Assembly (NCBI GenBank): GCA_030682505.1
Contig: JAUXOH010000253.1
Location: 1 to 5,252, forward strand
Length of the DNA: 5,252 nucleotides
Origin: Candidatus Didemnitutus sp.
GTDB taxonomy: Bacteria > Verrucomicrobiota > Verrucomicrobiia > Opitutales > Opitutaceae
Reading direction: 5' to 3'
Part shown: positions 1 through 5,252 of the stretch, one piece after another
Numbering within the stretch: position 1 is the first letter of the stretch
Layout of the letters: every line of letters starts with the position of its first letter
The notes under the pieces: model-generated
What the model was told of the DNA's origin: nothing
The model's input: only the letters and a program-made list of their open reading frames with translations
Database searches by the model: none
Program-made: the position numbers and the translations under genes

Positions 1-669
1 GAGGCCAACGAAGAGGCCCTCCTGACGCCGCAGATGCTGCAGTATCCCGCCGCCCAGCGTAACTACTACGCGATGGAACTCTTCGCCGAGAAGATGTGGG
101 ACAACAAGTGGAGCGCCCAGGTCTCGTACACCTGGTCCCAATCCTACGGTAACTACGAAGGCTGGGTTCTCTCCGACAACGGTCAGGACGATGCCGGTAT
201 CACCCAGATGTTCGACAGCCCTGCGCTGACGCACAACACGTATGGCAAGCTGCCGAATGATCGCCGCCATCAGGTCAAGGCCTTCGGCGCTTACAGCGTC
301 AGCCCTGAACTCACGGCCGGTGTGAACCTGCTGCTCTCGTCGGGTCGCCCGATTAATCAGATCGGCACCAACCCGAACGACCTGATCGCCAGCGGTTATG
401 GTGCGTCCTACCTTCTGGTTCCGCGCGGTTCCGCCGGCACCACGGACTGGCGCTTCAGCGCTGACTTGGCGTTCGCCTACCGCCCGAAGTGGGCGAAGGA
501 CCGCCTCACGGTGAATTTGGACATCTTCAATGTCCTTAACGCCGCGACCGCCACGGAAGTCTCCGAGTACAAGGAAAACTCCGCGGGTGGGGCTGATCCC
601 ACCTACGGTCTCCCGACCTCTTGGCAGACCCCGCGCTATGTGCGTATCTCGGTCGGCTACGACTACTGA
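1..669 (+). CDS. TonB-dependent outer-membrane receptor, C-terminal part (5' end outside window)
   Basis: The reading frame is open from base 1 and ends in TGA at 667-669, giving the last 222 residues of a longer protein. Alternating polar/aromatic stretches such as WSAQVSYTWSQSYGNYEG, DRRHQVKAFGAYSVSPELTAGVNLL, WRFSADLAFAYRPK and LTVNLDIFNVLN are typical of transmembrane beta-strands. The 'LPNDRRHQVKAFGAY' strand, the 'SSGRPIN' loop and 'DIFNVLNA' are characteristic of the end of TonB-dependent receptor barrels, especially the large Oar-like type with an N-terminal carboxypeptidase-regulatory-like domain. The last strand, RYVRISVGYDY, ends in an aromatic residue, as expected of an outer-membrane protein recognised by the BAM machinery. 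The plug domain and TonB box lie upstream of the window, so the substrate cannot be told. The reading frame is intact and a strong terminator follows 27 bases after the stop. The superfamily assignment is firm; the Oar-like subtype is inference. Confidence 0.9.
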   Translation, partial: EANEEALLTPQMLQYPAAQRNYYAMELFAEKMWDNKWSAQVSYTWSQSYGNYEGWVLSDNGQDDAGITQMFDSPALTHNTYGKLPNDRRHQVKAFGAYSVSPELTAGVNLLLSSGRPINQIGTNPNDLIASGYGASYLLVPRGSAGTTDWRFSADLAFAYRPKWAKDRLTVNLDIFNVLNAATATEVSEYKENSAGGADPTYGLPTSWQTPRYVRISVGYDY

Positions 670-696
670 GTCGGAGCCCCGAATCGTTTGAATTCC

Positions 697-727
697 AACT
701 CCCGCCCGCAAGGGCGGGAGTTTTTTT
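697..727 (+). terminator. Rho-independent terminator of the TonB-dependent receptor gene
   Basis: A perfect 11-base-pair stem (697-707 with 712-722, core CTCCCGCCC/GGGCGGGAG) encloses the four-base loop GCAA, a GNRA-type tetraloop. A run of seven T at 721-727 overlaps the last two stem bases. It starts 27 bases after the receptor stop codon, so it very probably ends that transcript and separates it from the gene starting at 803. Confidence 0.93.
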
Positions 728-802
728 GTCCCCCGATCAGTCGATCCCACGGCAGCTCGCACCGGTTGACTCCCCTGCGCACACCACCAAGTCTTCCGGT
801 CC

Positions 803-1684
803 ATGTCCGCCCTCGCCGTCCTGCTCGACTCCCTCGTCGATTACGCCGGCCTCTTTCCCCCGGCCAAACTCCCGATGGCGGAAGCCGTGCGGAACTACGC
901 CGCCTATCGGGCCGGCCCCCACCGGGCGATCCTTGGCCGTTTCATCGTGCCACTTGCGCGCTTGCCGGAGTTTGAAGCTGCCGTTCGGCAACTTGAACCC
1001 GGCATTCCACAAGCTTGGGAACTGAGCGTGCTCGGCGGGGCGGACGGAGCAGCCGACCGCCTCCTGATCGAGGCATTCAATGCCCGCCACCCCACCGCCC
1101 GGATTGTCGCCGTGGAAACCAAAGCGACCACGCTCGCGGAGCTGCGTCGCGCAACCGGCGGACTGCCTTCTTCGCTCGAGGTCTGGATCGAGATTCCGAC
1201 GGCCTCGCCCGGACTTCCCTCCCTCCTTCAGGCCATCAAGGAGGCCGGTCACTTTGCCAAGATCCGGACGGGGGGCGTCACACCCGAGTCCATTCCCTCC
1301 AGCCTGGACGTCGCTCATTTCCTGATGGCGTGCCGACGCGCAGACCTCGTCTTCAAGGCCACGGCGGGCTTGCACCATCCTTTGCGCGGCCTTTACCCCC
1401 TCACCTATCAAGCCGACGCGCCCTCCGGTCGCCTCTTTGGTTTTCTCAACGTCTTCCTCGCCGCCGCGCTGATCGCGGCGGAAGGGAGCGCGCAGGAGAT
1501 TGGTGACCTGCTGGACGACAGCGATGGCCGCAATTTTTTCGTCCACCCCGAGGCGATGGCGTGGCGCGGGCATCGGTTCACGGTTGAACAACTGGCCCGG
1601 ATGCGCCGCAATTCCTGCCGATCGTTTGGCTCGTGTTCCTTCACCGAGCCGATCGAGGGACTCCAAGATCTCCACTGGCTATGA
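803..1684 (+). CDS. Uncharacterised protein translationally coupled to fumarylacetoacetase
   Basis: This 293-residue protein has no signal peptide and no clear membrane segment, so it is probably cytoplasmic. I do not recognise a named family. Visible features are the N-terminal block VDYAGLFPPAKLPMAEAVRN (12-31) and alternating short hydrophobic strands and helices: RFIVPL 46-51, ELSVLG 73-78, IVAVETKA 101-108, EVWIEIP 126-132, FAKIRTGG 151-158, DLVFKATAGLHHP 181-193. That rhythm suggests a TIM-barrel-like alpha/beta fold, with K153, R155, K185, H191 and H192 as possible ligand or metal contacts; this is inference. The C-terminal block (NFFVHPEAMAWRG 244-256, then RRNSCRSFGSCSF 268-280) looks conserved in style. 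The ATG at 803 is chosen because the protein begins just before the DYAGLFPP block; no Shine-Dalgarno sequence precedes it. Its TGA overlaps the fahA ATG (ATGA at 1681-1684), pointing to co-translation and a role linked to tyrosine/homogentisate degradation. That it is a real gene is well supported; its function is unknown. Confidence 0.85.
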   Translation: MSALAVLLDSLVDYAGLFPPAKLPMAEAVRNYAAYRAGPHRAILGRFIVPLARLPEFEAAVRQLEPGIPQAWELSVLGGADGAADRLLIEAFNARHPTARIVAVETKATTLAELRRATGGLPSSLEVWIEIPTASPGLPSLLQAIKEAGHFAKIRTGGVTPESIPSSLDVAHFLMACRRADLVFKATAGLHHPLRGLYPLTYQADAPSGRLFGFLNVFLAAALIAAEGSAQEIGDLLDDSDGRNFFVHPEAMAWRGHRFTVEQLARMRRNSCRSFGSCSFTEPIEGLQDLHWL

Positions 1685-2994
1685 CGCTTAACACCACTCA
1701 CGACGCCGCCCGCCGCAGCTGGGTTGAATCCGCCAATCTTCCCGACGCGGACTTTCCGCTGCAGAATCTGCCCTACGGCGCGTTCAAGGTCGGTGACAAC
1801 GGCACCGTGCACCTCGGCACGGCAATTGGCGACCAGATCTTTGATCTCAACGCCGCCGCGCAGCGCGGCCTCCTGCCGGAGTCCGCCGCCGACGCCTGCC
1901 GCCAACCCACGCTCAATCCGTTGATGGCCGCCGGTTCACCGGTGTGGTCGGCGTTGCGTTCGCGCCTGAGTGAGTTGCTCGGCGCCGACACCTGCCCGGC
2001 GGGCGACGCGCGCACGAACGCCGAAGCTTGCCTCGTGCCGCTGCGCGACGCGACGATGCTGCTCCCCGCGCACATCGGCGACTACACGGATTTCTACGCC
2101 TCGATTCATCACGCGACCAACGTCGGCTCGATGTTCCGGCCCGACAATCCGCTCCTGCCAAATTACAAGTGGATTCCCATCGGCTACCACGGTCGCGCCT
2201 CGTCGATCGTGATCAGCGGCACGAGTGTTCGCCGACCCCGTGGTCAGATCAAACCGGCCGAAGCCCACGAGCCTTCCTTCGGGCCCACAAAAAACCTCGA
2301 CTACGAGTTGGAACTCGCCGCCTTCGTCGGCCCGGGCAACCAACTCGGCGATCGCATTCCCCTCGCCGCGGCGCCCGCCCAGCTCTTCGGCGTCGTGTTG
2401 CTCAATGATTGGTCGGCCCGCGACATGCAGGCATGGGAATATCAACCCCTCGGACCCTTCCTCGCGAAAAATTTCGCGTCCACGATCTCGCCGTGGGTGG
2501 TCACCTTCGAGGCCCTGGCGCCCTTCCGGGCCCCGGCCTTCGTCCGGCCGCCCGCCGAGACGACCCCGCTCCCCTACCTCGTGGACGCAAACGATACGGC
2601 CCAGGGCGGACTCGATCTCGTGCTCGAGGTCTCCTTGTTGACGGCCAAGATGCGCCTTGAACGCCAGGCGCCGCACCGCATTTCCCGGGGCAACTTCAAC
2701 ACGATGTATTGGACCCTCGGCCAGATGCTCGCCCACCACGCCAGCAATGGCTGCAATCTGTCGCCCGGCGACCTCATTGGCAGCGGCACCGTCTCGGGCA
2801 CCTCGCGCGATTCGCGCGGTTGCCTGCTCGAATACACGTGGCGCGGCACCGATCCGCTGCGTCTGCCCAACGGCGAAGAACGCAAGTTCCTCGCCGATGG
2901 CGACGAAGTCATTCTGCGCGGCTATGCCGAGCGTCCCGGCGCCCGCCGCATCGGGCTCGGCGAATGCCGCGGCACCATCCTGCCCGCCGCGTAA
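1681..2994 (+). CDS. fahA: Fumarylacetoacetase (EC 3.7.1.2)
   Basis: This enzyme hydrolyses 4-fumarylacetoacetate to fumarate and acetoacetate, the last step of tyrosine and homogentisate catabolism in the cytoplasm. The protein has 437 residues, slightly longer than the roughly 420 of the animal enzyme. The N-terminal domain opens with SWVESAN and DFPLQNLPYGAF (13-35). The catalytic domain carries DYTDFYASIHHATNVGSMFR, GYHGRASS, DYELELAAFVG, NDWSARDMQAWEYQPLGPF and NFASTISPWVV. Aligned by eye with the mouse enzyme, the known residues are all present: metal ligands D137, E209, E211 and D243; catalytic H144 and E384; and R153, Y169, R247, Q250 and K263. An in-frame ATG is available at 1633, but 1681 is preferred because it places SWVESAN at the usual distance from the N-terminus and forms the ATGA overlap with the upstream stop. 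No Shine-Dalgarno sequence is seen, which fits translational coupling. Identity is essentially certain. Confidence 0.97.
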   Translation: MTLNTTHDAARRSWVESANLPDADFPLQNLPYGAFKVGDNGTVHLGTAIGDQIFDLNAAAQRGLLPESAADACRQPTLNPLMAAGSPVWSALRSRLSELLGADTCPAGDARTNAEACLVPLRDATMLLPAHIGDYTDFYASIHHATNVGSMFRPDNPLLPNYKWIPIGYHGRASSIVISGTSVRRPRGQIKPAEAHEPSFGPTKNLDYELELAAFVGPGNQLGDRIPLAAAPAQLFGVVLLNDWSARDMQAWEYQPLGPFLAKNFASTISPWVVTFEALAPFRAPAFVRPPAETTPLPYLVDANDTAQGGLDLVLEVSLLTAKMRLERQAPHRISRGNFNTMYWTLGQMLAHHASNGCNLSPGDLIGSGTVSGTSRDSRGCLLEYTWRGTDPLRLPNGEERKFLADGDEVILRGYAERPGARRIGLGECRGTILPAA

Positions 2995-3064
2995 CGCCGA
3001 CGTTCCTTCTGATCGCCAAAGCGCAGTTGGGCACAGAGGACCCGAAGGCAATCCAACAGAGCAC

Positions 3065-3106
3065 CGGCCCGAAGGCCGCAGGTAGGTTGCGCGCTCGCCG
3101 CGCAAC
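3065..3106. other. Two tandem hairpins in the gap between the convergent fahA and purK genes
   Basis: The convergent gap 2995-3127 contains two adjacent perfect stem-loops. The first (3065-3078) is a five-pair stem CGGCC/GGCCG around CGAA; read on the minus strand it becomes C(UUCG)G, a very stable tetraloop. The second (3086-3106) is an eight-pair stem GTTGCGCG/CGCGCAAC around CTCGC. Neither is followed by a T-run on either strand, so they are not classical intrinsic terminators. They may protect 3' ends or assist termination for both genes. A nine-base direct repeat, CCCGAAGGC, occurs at 3041-3049 and 3068-3076, and the second copy forms part of the first hairpin. Confidence 0.55.
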
Positions 3107-3127
3107 GTGACGCGACAGGCGCTCTAC

Positions 3128-4252
3128 TCAACCGAGCCGCGCCTGATATTTCTGCGCGAGCTCGAACGCCATGTCCGCATCGCGCGCCGTGACGGTGAAG
3201 TGCCCCATCTTCCGGCCCGGTCGCGGCTCGGCCTTGCCGTAGAGATGCAGGCGCACGTTGGGTTGCGCGAGCAGCGCCTCCCACTTGGGTTCACCCTTCG
3301 CCCACGCGTCACCGAGAATGTTCACCATCACCACCGGCGAAAGCAGCGTGACCGCGCCGAGCGGCAAACCACAGATCGCGCGCACCTGTTGCTCAAACTG
3401 CGACGTCATGCACGCATCAATCGTGTAGTGGCCGCTGTTGTGCGTCCGCGGGGCGAGTTCGTTCACCAGCACCTCGCCGGTTCGCGTCACAAACATCTCC
3501 ACGCCCATCACGCCGACGAGGTCGATCTTTTCCGCGATCAAGCGTGGTAATTTCTCCGCCAATGCCAGCACCTCGGCCGGCACGCGCGCCGGCACGATGC
3601 AGAAATCGAGAATGTGATGGGTGTGGATGTTCTCCGAGATCGGAAACACCCGCACCGCCGCACTGGCGGAGCGCGCCACCACGGCCGAAACTTCACAGGC
3701 AAAGTCCACGAACTGCTCCACCACCACCGCCTGTCCGGCGAAACGCGCGAGCGCGGCTGGCAGGTCCGCCTCGGTCAAAATCTTGAGCTGACCCTTCCCA
3801 TCGTAACCAAAATCCGCCGTCTTCACGACGCAGGGCACGCCCACTTCGCGAATGCCGGCCGCCAGATCTCCGTCCGCCGTCACCTCGGCAAAGCGCGCAT
3901 GCGGAAACTTGTTGTCCCGCAACCAACGCTTCTCGCGCGATCGATTCTGCGTGGTTTCCAGCACCCGCCAATGCGGCCGGAGCTGGGTCAGCGACTCGAT
4001 CGCCTGCAGTGGTGCGGCGGGCACATTCTCGAATTCGTAGGTGACAACATCACACTCCCGCGCAAACGCCGTGAGCGCGGCAAGATCCTCGTAGGGTGCG
4101 TTCACTTCCTGGTGCGCAATCGCGCCCGCCGGGCAATGGGCCTGCGGTTCGTAAACATGCACCCGATAGCCCAGCCGGGTGGCGGCCTGCGCGAGCATGC
4201 GACCGAGCTGGCCGCCGCCGAGCACGCCGATGGTTTTTCCGGGGAGAAGCAT
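3128..4252 (-). CDS. purK: N5-carboxyaminoimidazole ribonucleotide synthetase (ATP-grasp)
   Basis: PurK uses ATP and bicarbonate to carboxylate AIR to N5-CAIR in de novo purine synthesis; PurE then converts N5-CAIR to CAIR. The 374-residue protein shows the family's motifs in order: KTIGVLGGGQLGRML (6-20) of the N-terminal nucleotide-like fold, VVTYEFENVP (69-78), VVKTADFGYDGKGQ (142-155) of the ATP-grasp nucleotide-binding loop, VVEQFVDFACEVS (177-189), VNELAPRTHNSGHYTIDAC (263-281) with the metal and substrate contacts, and GKAEPRPGRKMGH (339-351) near the end. The ATG at 4252 is preferred. A GTG at 4273 would add seven residues (MFSVTKE) but lies inside a repeated DNA sequence. A purine-rich stretch, GAAAGAA, sits directly upstream of the ATG. 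The gene follows purE on the same strand, 281 bases downstream, across a repeat-bearing spacer. Confidence 0.97.
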   Translation of the reverse strand: MLLPGKTIGVLGGGQLGRMLAQAATRLGYRVHVYEPQAHCPAGAIAHQEVNAPYEDLAALTAFARECDVVTYEFENVPAAPLQAIESLTQLRPHWRVLETTQNRSREKRWLRDNKFPHARFAEVTADGDLAAGIREVGVPCVVKTADFGYDGKGQLKILTEADLPAALARFAGQAVVVEQFVDFACEVSAVVARSASAAVRVFPISENIHTHHILDFCIVPARVPAEVLALAEKLPRLIAEKIDLVGVMGVEMFVTRTGEVLVNELAPRTHNSGHYTIDACMTSQFEQQVRAICGLPLGAVTLLSPVVMVNILGDAWAKGEPKWEALLAQPNVRLHLYGKAEPRPGRKMGHFTVTARDADMAFELAQKYQARLG

Positions 4253-4261
4253 TTCTTTCGT

Positions 4262-4294
4262 CACAGAGAACACCGAGAAACACAGAGAACACCG
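4262..4294. repeat. Tandem-like direct repeat upstream of purK (14-base unit, two exact copies)
   Basis: The unit CACAGAGAACACCG occurs exactly at 4262-4275 and 4281-4294, separated by five bases (AGAAA). On the purK strand it reads as a CTCTGTG/TTCTCTGTGTTTCTC-like sequence. It ends about ten bases from the preferred purK ATG, so it would form most of the proximal 5' untranslated region or spacer. I recall similar sequences as dispersed intergenic repeats in Verrucomicrobiota; this is memory, not a search result. Confidence 0.75.
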
Positions 4295-4322
4295 GGCGTC
4301 TCAACCTAGAAAACCGCATCGC

Positions 4323-4453
4323 GACCACGGATTACGCCGATGGCACGGATTTGTCCGACCGGAGGATTCTCTCTGCGCTGCGCGAGGATGACAAAATCCG
4401 CCAATTCGTTTCCGCCGTTCCGATCATCCGGGGAATCCGTGCGATCCGCGGCC
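4323..4453. repeat. Imperfect inverted repeat (131 bases) in the purE-purK spacer
   Basis: The left arm, 4323-4366, begins GACCACGGATTACGCCGATG. The right arm, 4411-4453, read on the minus strand begins GGCCGCGGATCGCACGGATT. The arms agree at roughly two thirds of positions by eye with a one-base offset near 4352, and several mismatches would still pair as G-U in RNA. The 44 bases between them (4367-4410) form the loop. Each arm contains a degenerate motif of the type 'CACGGATTACGCxGATxxCACGGAT'. No open reading frame of recognisable function or transposase lies inside. It resembles a non-autonomous, hairpin-forming interspersed repeat. The rest of the spacer up to purE (4454-4533) shows nothing convincing. 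Confidence 0.65.
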
Positions 4454-4533
4454 AACCCCTCCGCGACATTGAATTTCTGCCGGATCCTCCTCCGTGCACT
4501 CGGCACGCCTTTTGCCGTCTCGGTGACGCAGCC

Positions 4534-5016
4534 TTACGGCAGTTTGGCTTTGAGGATTTTCTTCGTCTGGTCGCCGCGAAATTTCCGCCACGCCCGGAGC
4601 GTCTTGGCGTCGGTTTGCGCCAGGAGCGACGCGGCAAAGAGCGCCGCATTGATCGCGCCGGGTTTGCCGATGGCGAAGGTCGCTACGGGCACGCCTCCCG
4701 GCATCTGGGCAATGGAAAGCAACGAATCGAGCCCCTTCAGCGACTTGGACTCCACGGGCACACCGAGCACCGGGAGCGTGGTGAGCGACGCCACCATGCC
4801 CGGCAGATGCGCCGCCCCACCCGCTCCGGCAATGATCGTCTTCAGACCCCGACGTTCGGCCGACTCGGCGTAAGCCACCATGAGCTTGGGCGTGCGATGG
4901 GCACTCACGATGCGTTTCTCGAAGGGCACCCCCAGCGCCGTCAGTTGCTCGGCGGCGTGCCGCATGGTTTCCCAATCCGAGGCGCTTCCCATGATAATTC
5001 CAACCAGAGGCTTCAT
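4534..5016 (-). CDS. purE: N5-carboxyaminoimidazole ribonucleotide mutase (class I PurE)
   Basis: PurE moves the carboxyl group of N5-CAIR to carbon 4 to give CAIR; pairing with PurK marks it as the class I mutase. The protein has 160 residues, the normal length for a stand-alone PurE. Motifs visible are GIIMGSASDWETM (6-18), the phosphate and ribose-binding loop with S11, S13 and D14; VSAHRTP (37-43) with the catalytic histidine H40; AGAGGAAHLPGM (63-74); LPVLGVPVESKSLKGLDSLLSIAQMPGGVPVATFAIG (81-117); and a C-terminal helix region. The ATG at 5016 places the GSxSDW loop at the family's usual distance from the N-terminus. No Shine-Dalgarno sequence is evident (GCTCAGCC directly precedes the ATG). 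Only about 54 bases separate the start from the terminator of the preceding gene, so any promoter of its own must lie there or overlap the terminator. Confidence 0.97.
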   Translation of the reverse strand: MKPLVGIIMGSASDWETMRHAAEQLTALGVPFEKRIVSAHRTPKLMVAYAESAERRGLKTIIAGAGGAAHLPGMVASLTTLPVLGVPVESKSLKGLDSLLSIAQMPGGVPVATFAIGKPGAINAALFAASLLAQTDAKTLRAWRKFRGDQTKKILKAKLP

Positions 5017-5070
5017 GGCTGAGCAGTAAGTCCGGGTGTCACGGGCAATTCAACCTGAACTTCTGTCCAC

Positions 5071-5095
5071 AAAAAAGGGCCGGCAAGCCGGCCCT
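5071..5095 (-). terminator. Rho-independent terminator of the RDD-family gene
   Basis: On the minus strand, an eight-pair perfect stem AGGGCCGG/CCGGCCCT (5095-5088 with 5083-5076) with loop CTTG is followed by a run of T (plus-strand A-tract 5071-5076, whose last base is in the stem). It begins 20 bases after the stop of the gene at 5116-5252. It should stop that transcript before purE, so purE probably has its own promoter. There is no T-run on the plus-strand side, so it looks one-directional. Confidence 0.9.
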
Positions 5096-5115
5096 CGGAA
5101 CAATGTGATCCCGGG

Positions 5116-5252
5116 TCAGAGCAGCGGCGTGCCTCGCGGCACCTTCACGATGGTCGTGCCTGCCACTTTGTCGTGCCACGATTGCTTGTCGTCGTCGAAG
5201 GCGACCCAGATGAACCCGAGTCCGGCCACGCAGAACGAAAGGAACGCAGTGA
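5116..5252 (-). CDS. RDD-family integral membrane protein, C-terminal end (start outside window)
   Basis: The minus-strand frame is open from the window edge and ends in TGA at 5118-5116, giving the last 44 residues. It contains a hydrophobic segment (TAFLSFCVAGLGFIWVAF) followed by DDDKQSWHDKVAGTTIVKVPRGTPLL. The pattern 'hydrophobic helix, G-F-hydrophobic-W-hydrophobic, F-D, then Q-x-W-H-D-K-hydrophobic-A-G-T' is the hallmark of the C-terminus of RDD-family inner-membrane proteins. Those are small multi-helix proteins of mostly unknown function, with a transport role proposed for some. Too little is present to say more. It has its own terminator and shows no visible link to the purine genes. 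Confidence 0.85.
   Translation of the reverse strand, partial: TAFLSFCVAGLGFIWVAFDDDKQSWHDKVAGTTIVKVPRGTPLL

Noticed and set aside
766..795. TTGACT (766-771) as a -35 box for the uncharacterised gene
   Set aside because: The hexamer is good, but no -10-like sequence follows at 16-18 bases (AAGTCT or similar), so a promoter cannot be supported by eye.
737..1675. 312-codon minus-strand open frame opposite the uncharacterised gene
   Set aside because: It would run through the end of the upstream spacer and gives a G/R/E-rich product with no recognisable motif. The plus-strand frame has better protein character and forms the ATGA overlap with fahA.
1936..3105. 389-codon minus-strand open frame opposite fahA
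   Set aside because: It is antisense to a fumarylacetoacetase with every catalytic residue in place. The translation is low-complexity and rich in R, G, A and E, as expected for a shadow frame in GC-rich coding DNA.
3614..4309. 231-codon plus-strand open frame opposite purK
   Set aside because: It is a shadow of purK, with a composition typical of antisense frames in GC-rich genes.
4501..4517. Small hairpin CGGCA/TGCCG just downstream of purE as a terminator
   Set aside because: It has only five base pairs and no T-run on the minus strand after the stem, so it is likely chance in GC-rich DNA.
4096..5022. 308-codon plus-strand open frame across purK, the spacer and purE
   Set aside because: It lies antisense to two unmistakable purine genes and passes through the repeats. 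The product is arginine- and histidine-rich without motifs.
5017..5070. Purine repressor operator or riboswitch upstream of purE
   Set aside because: Only 54 bases are available and I see neither a PurR-like palindrome nor a purine-riboswitch fold.

Overview
This window looks like ordinary chromosomal DNA from a GC-rich, Gram-negative bacterium. The best guess is Verrucomicrobiota, near Opitutaceae. The support is a TonB-dependent receptor (so an outer membrane), strong G/C preference at third codon positions, starts without clear Shine-Dalgarno sequences, and intergenic repeats of the 'cacagagaacaccg' and 'ccacggattacgc...cacggatt' type, which I recall as common in Verrucomicrobiota and Planctomycetota genomes. 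The repeat argument rests on memory, so the lineage is an inference.

Layout: 1-669 (+) is the C-terminal part of a TonB-dependent outer-membrane receptor, closed by a strong intrinsic terminator at 697-727. Then comes a two-gene plus-strand unit: an uncharacterised 293-residue protein (803-1684) whose TGA overlaps the ATG of fumarylacetoacetase (1681-2994), the last enzyme of tyrosine/homogentisate breakdown. A 133-base convergent gap holding two tandem hairpins separates this unit from the minus-strand purine genes purK (3128-4252) and purE (4534-5016). These two genes are in the usual purE-purK order but lie 281 bases apart, and the spacer carries a 14-base direct repeat and a 131-base imperfect inverted repeat. 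A minus-strand terminator (5071-5095) ends the gene further right, whose last 44 codons (5116-5252) match an RDD-family membrane protein.

Functionally, purE and purK together convert AIR to CAIR in de novo purine synthesis. Fumarylacetoacetase yields fumarate and acetoacetate; the other tyrosine-degradation genes are not in the window. The receptor and the RDD protein have no visible link to these pathways. The part with real room for discovery is the unknown protein translationally coupled to fumarylacetoacetase. I see no CRISPR array, tRNA, rRNA, transposase, phage gene or defence system, and nothing that amounts to a striking new system.
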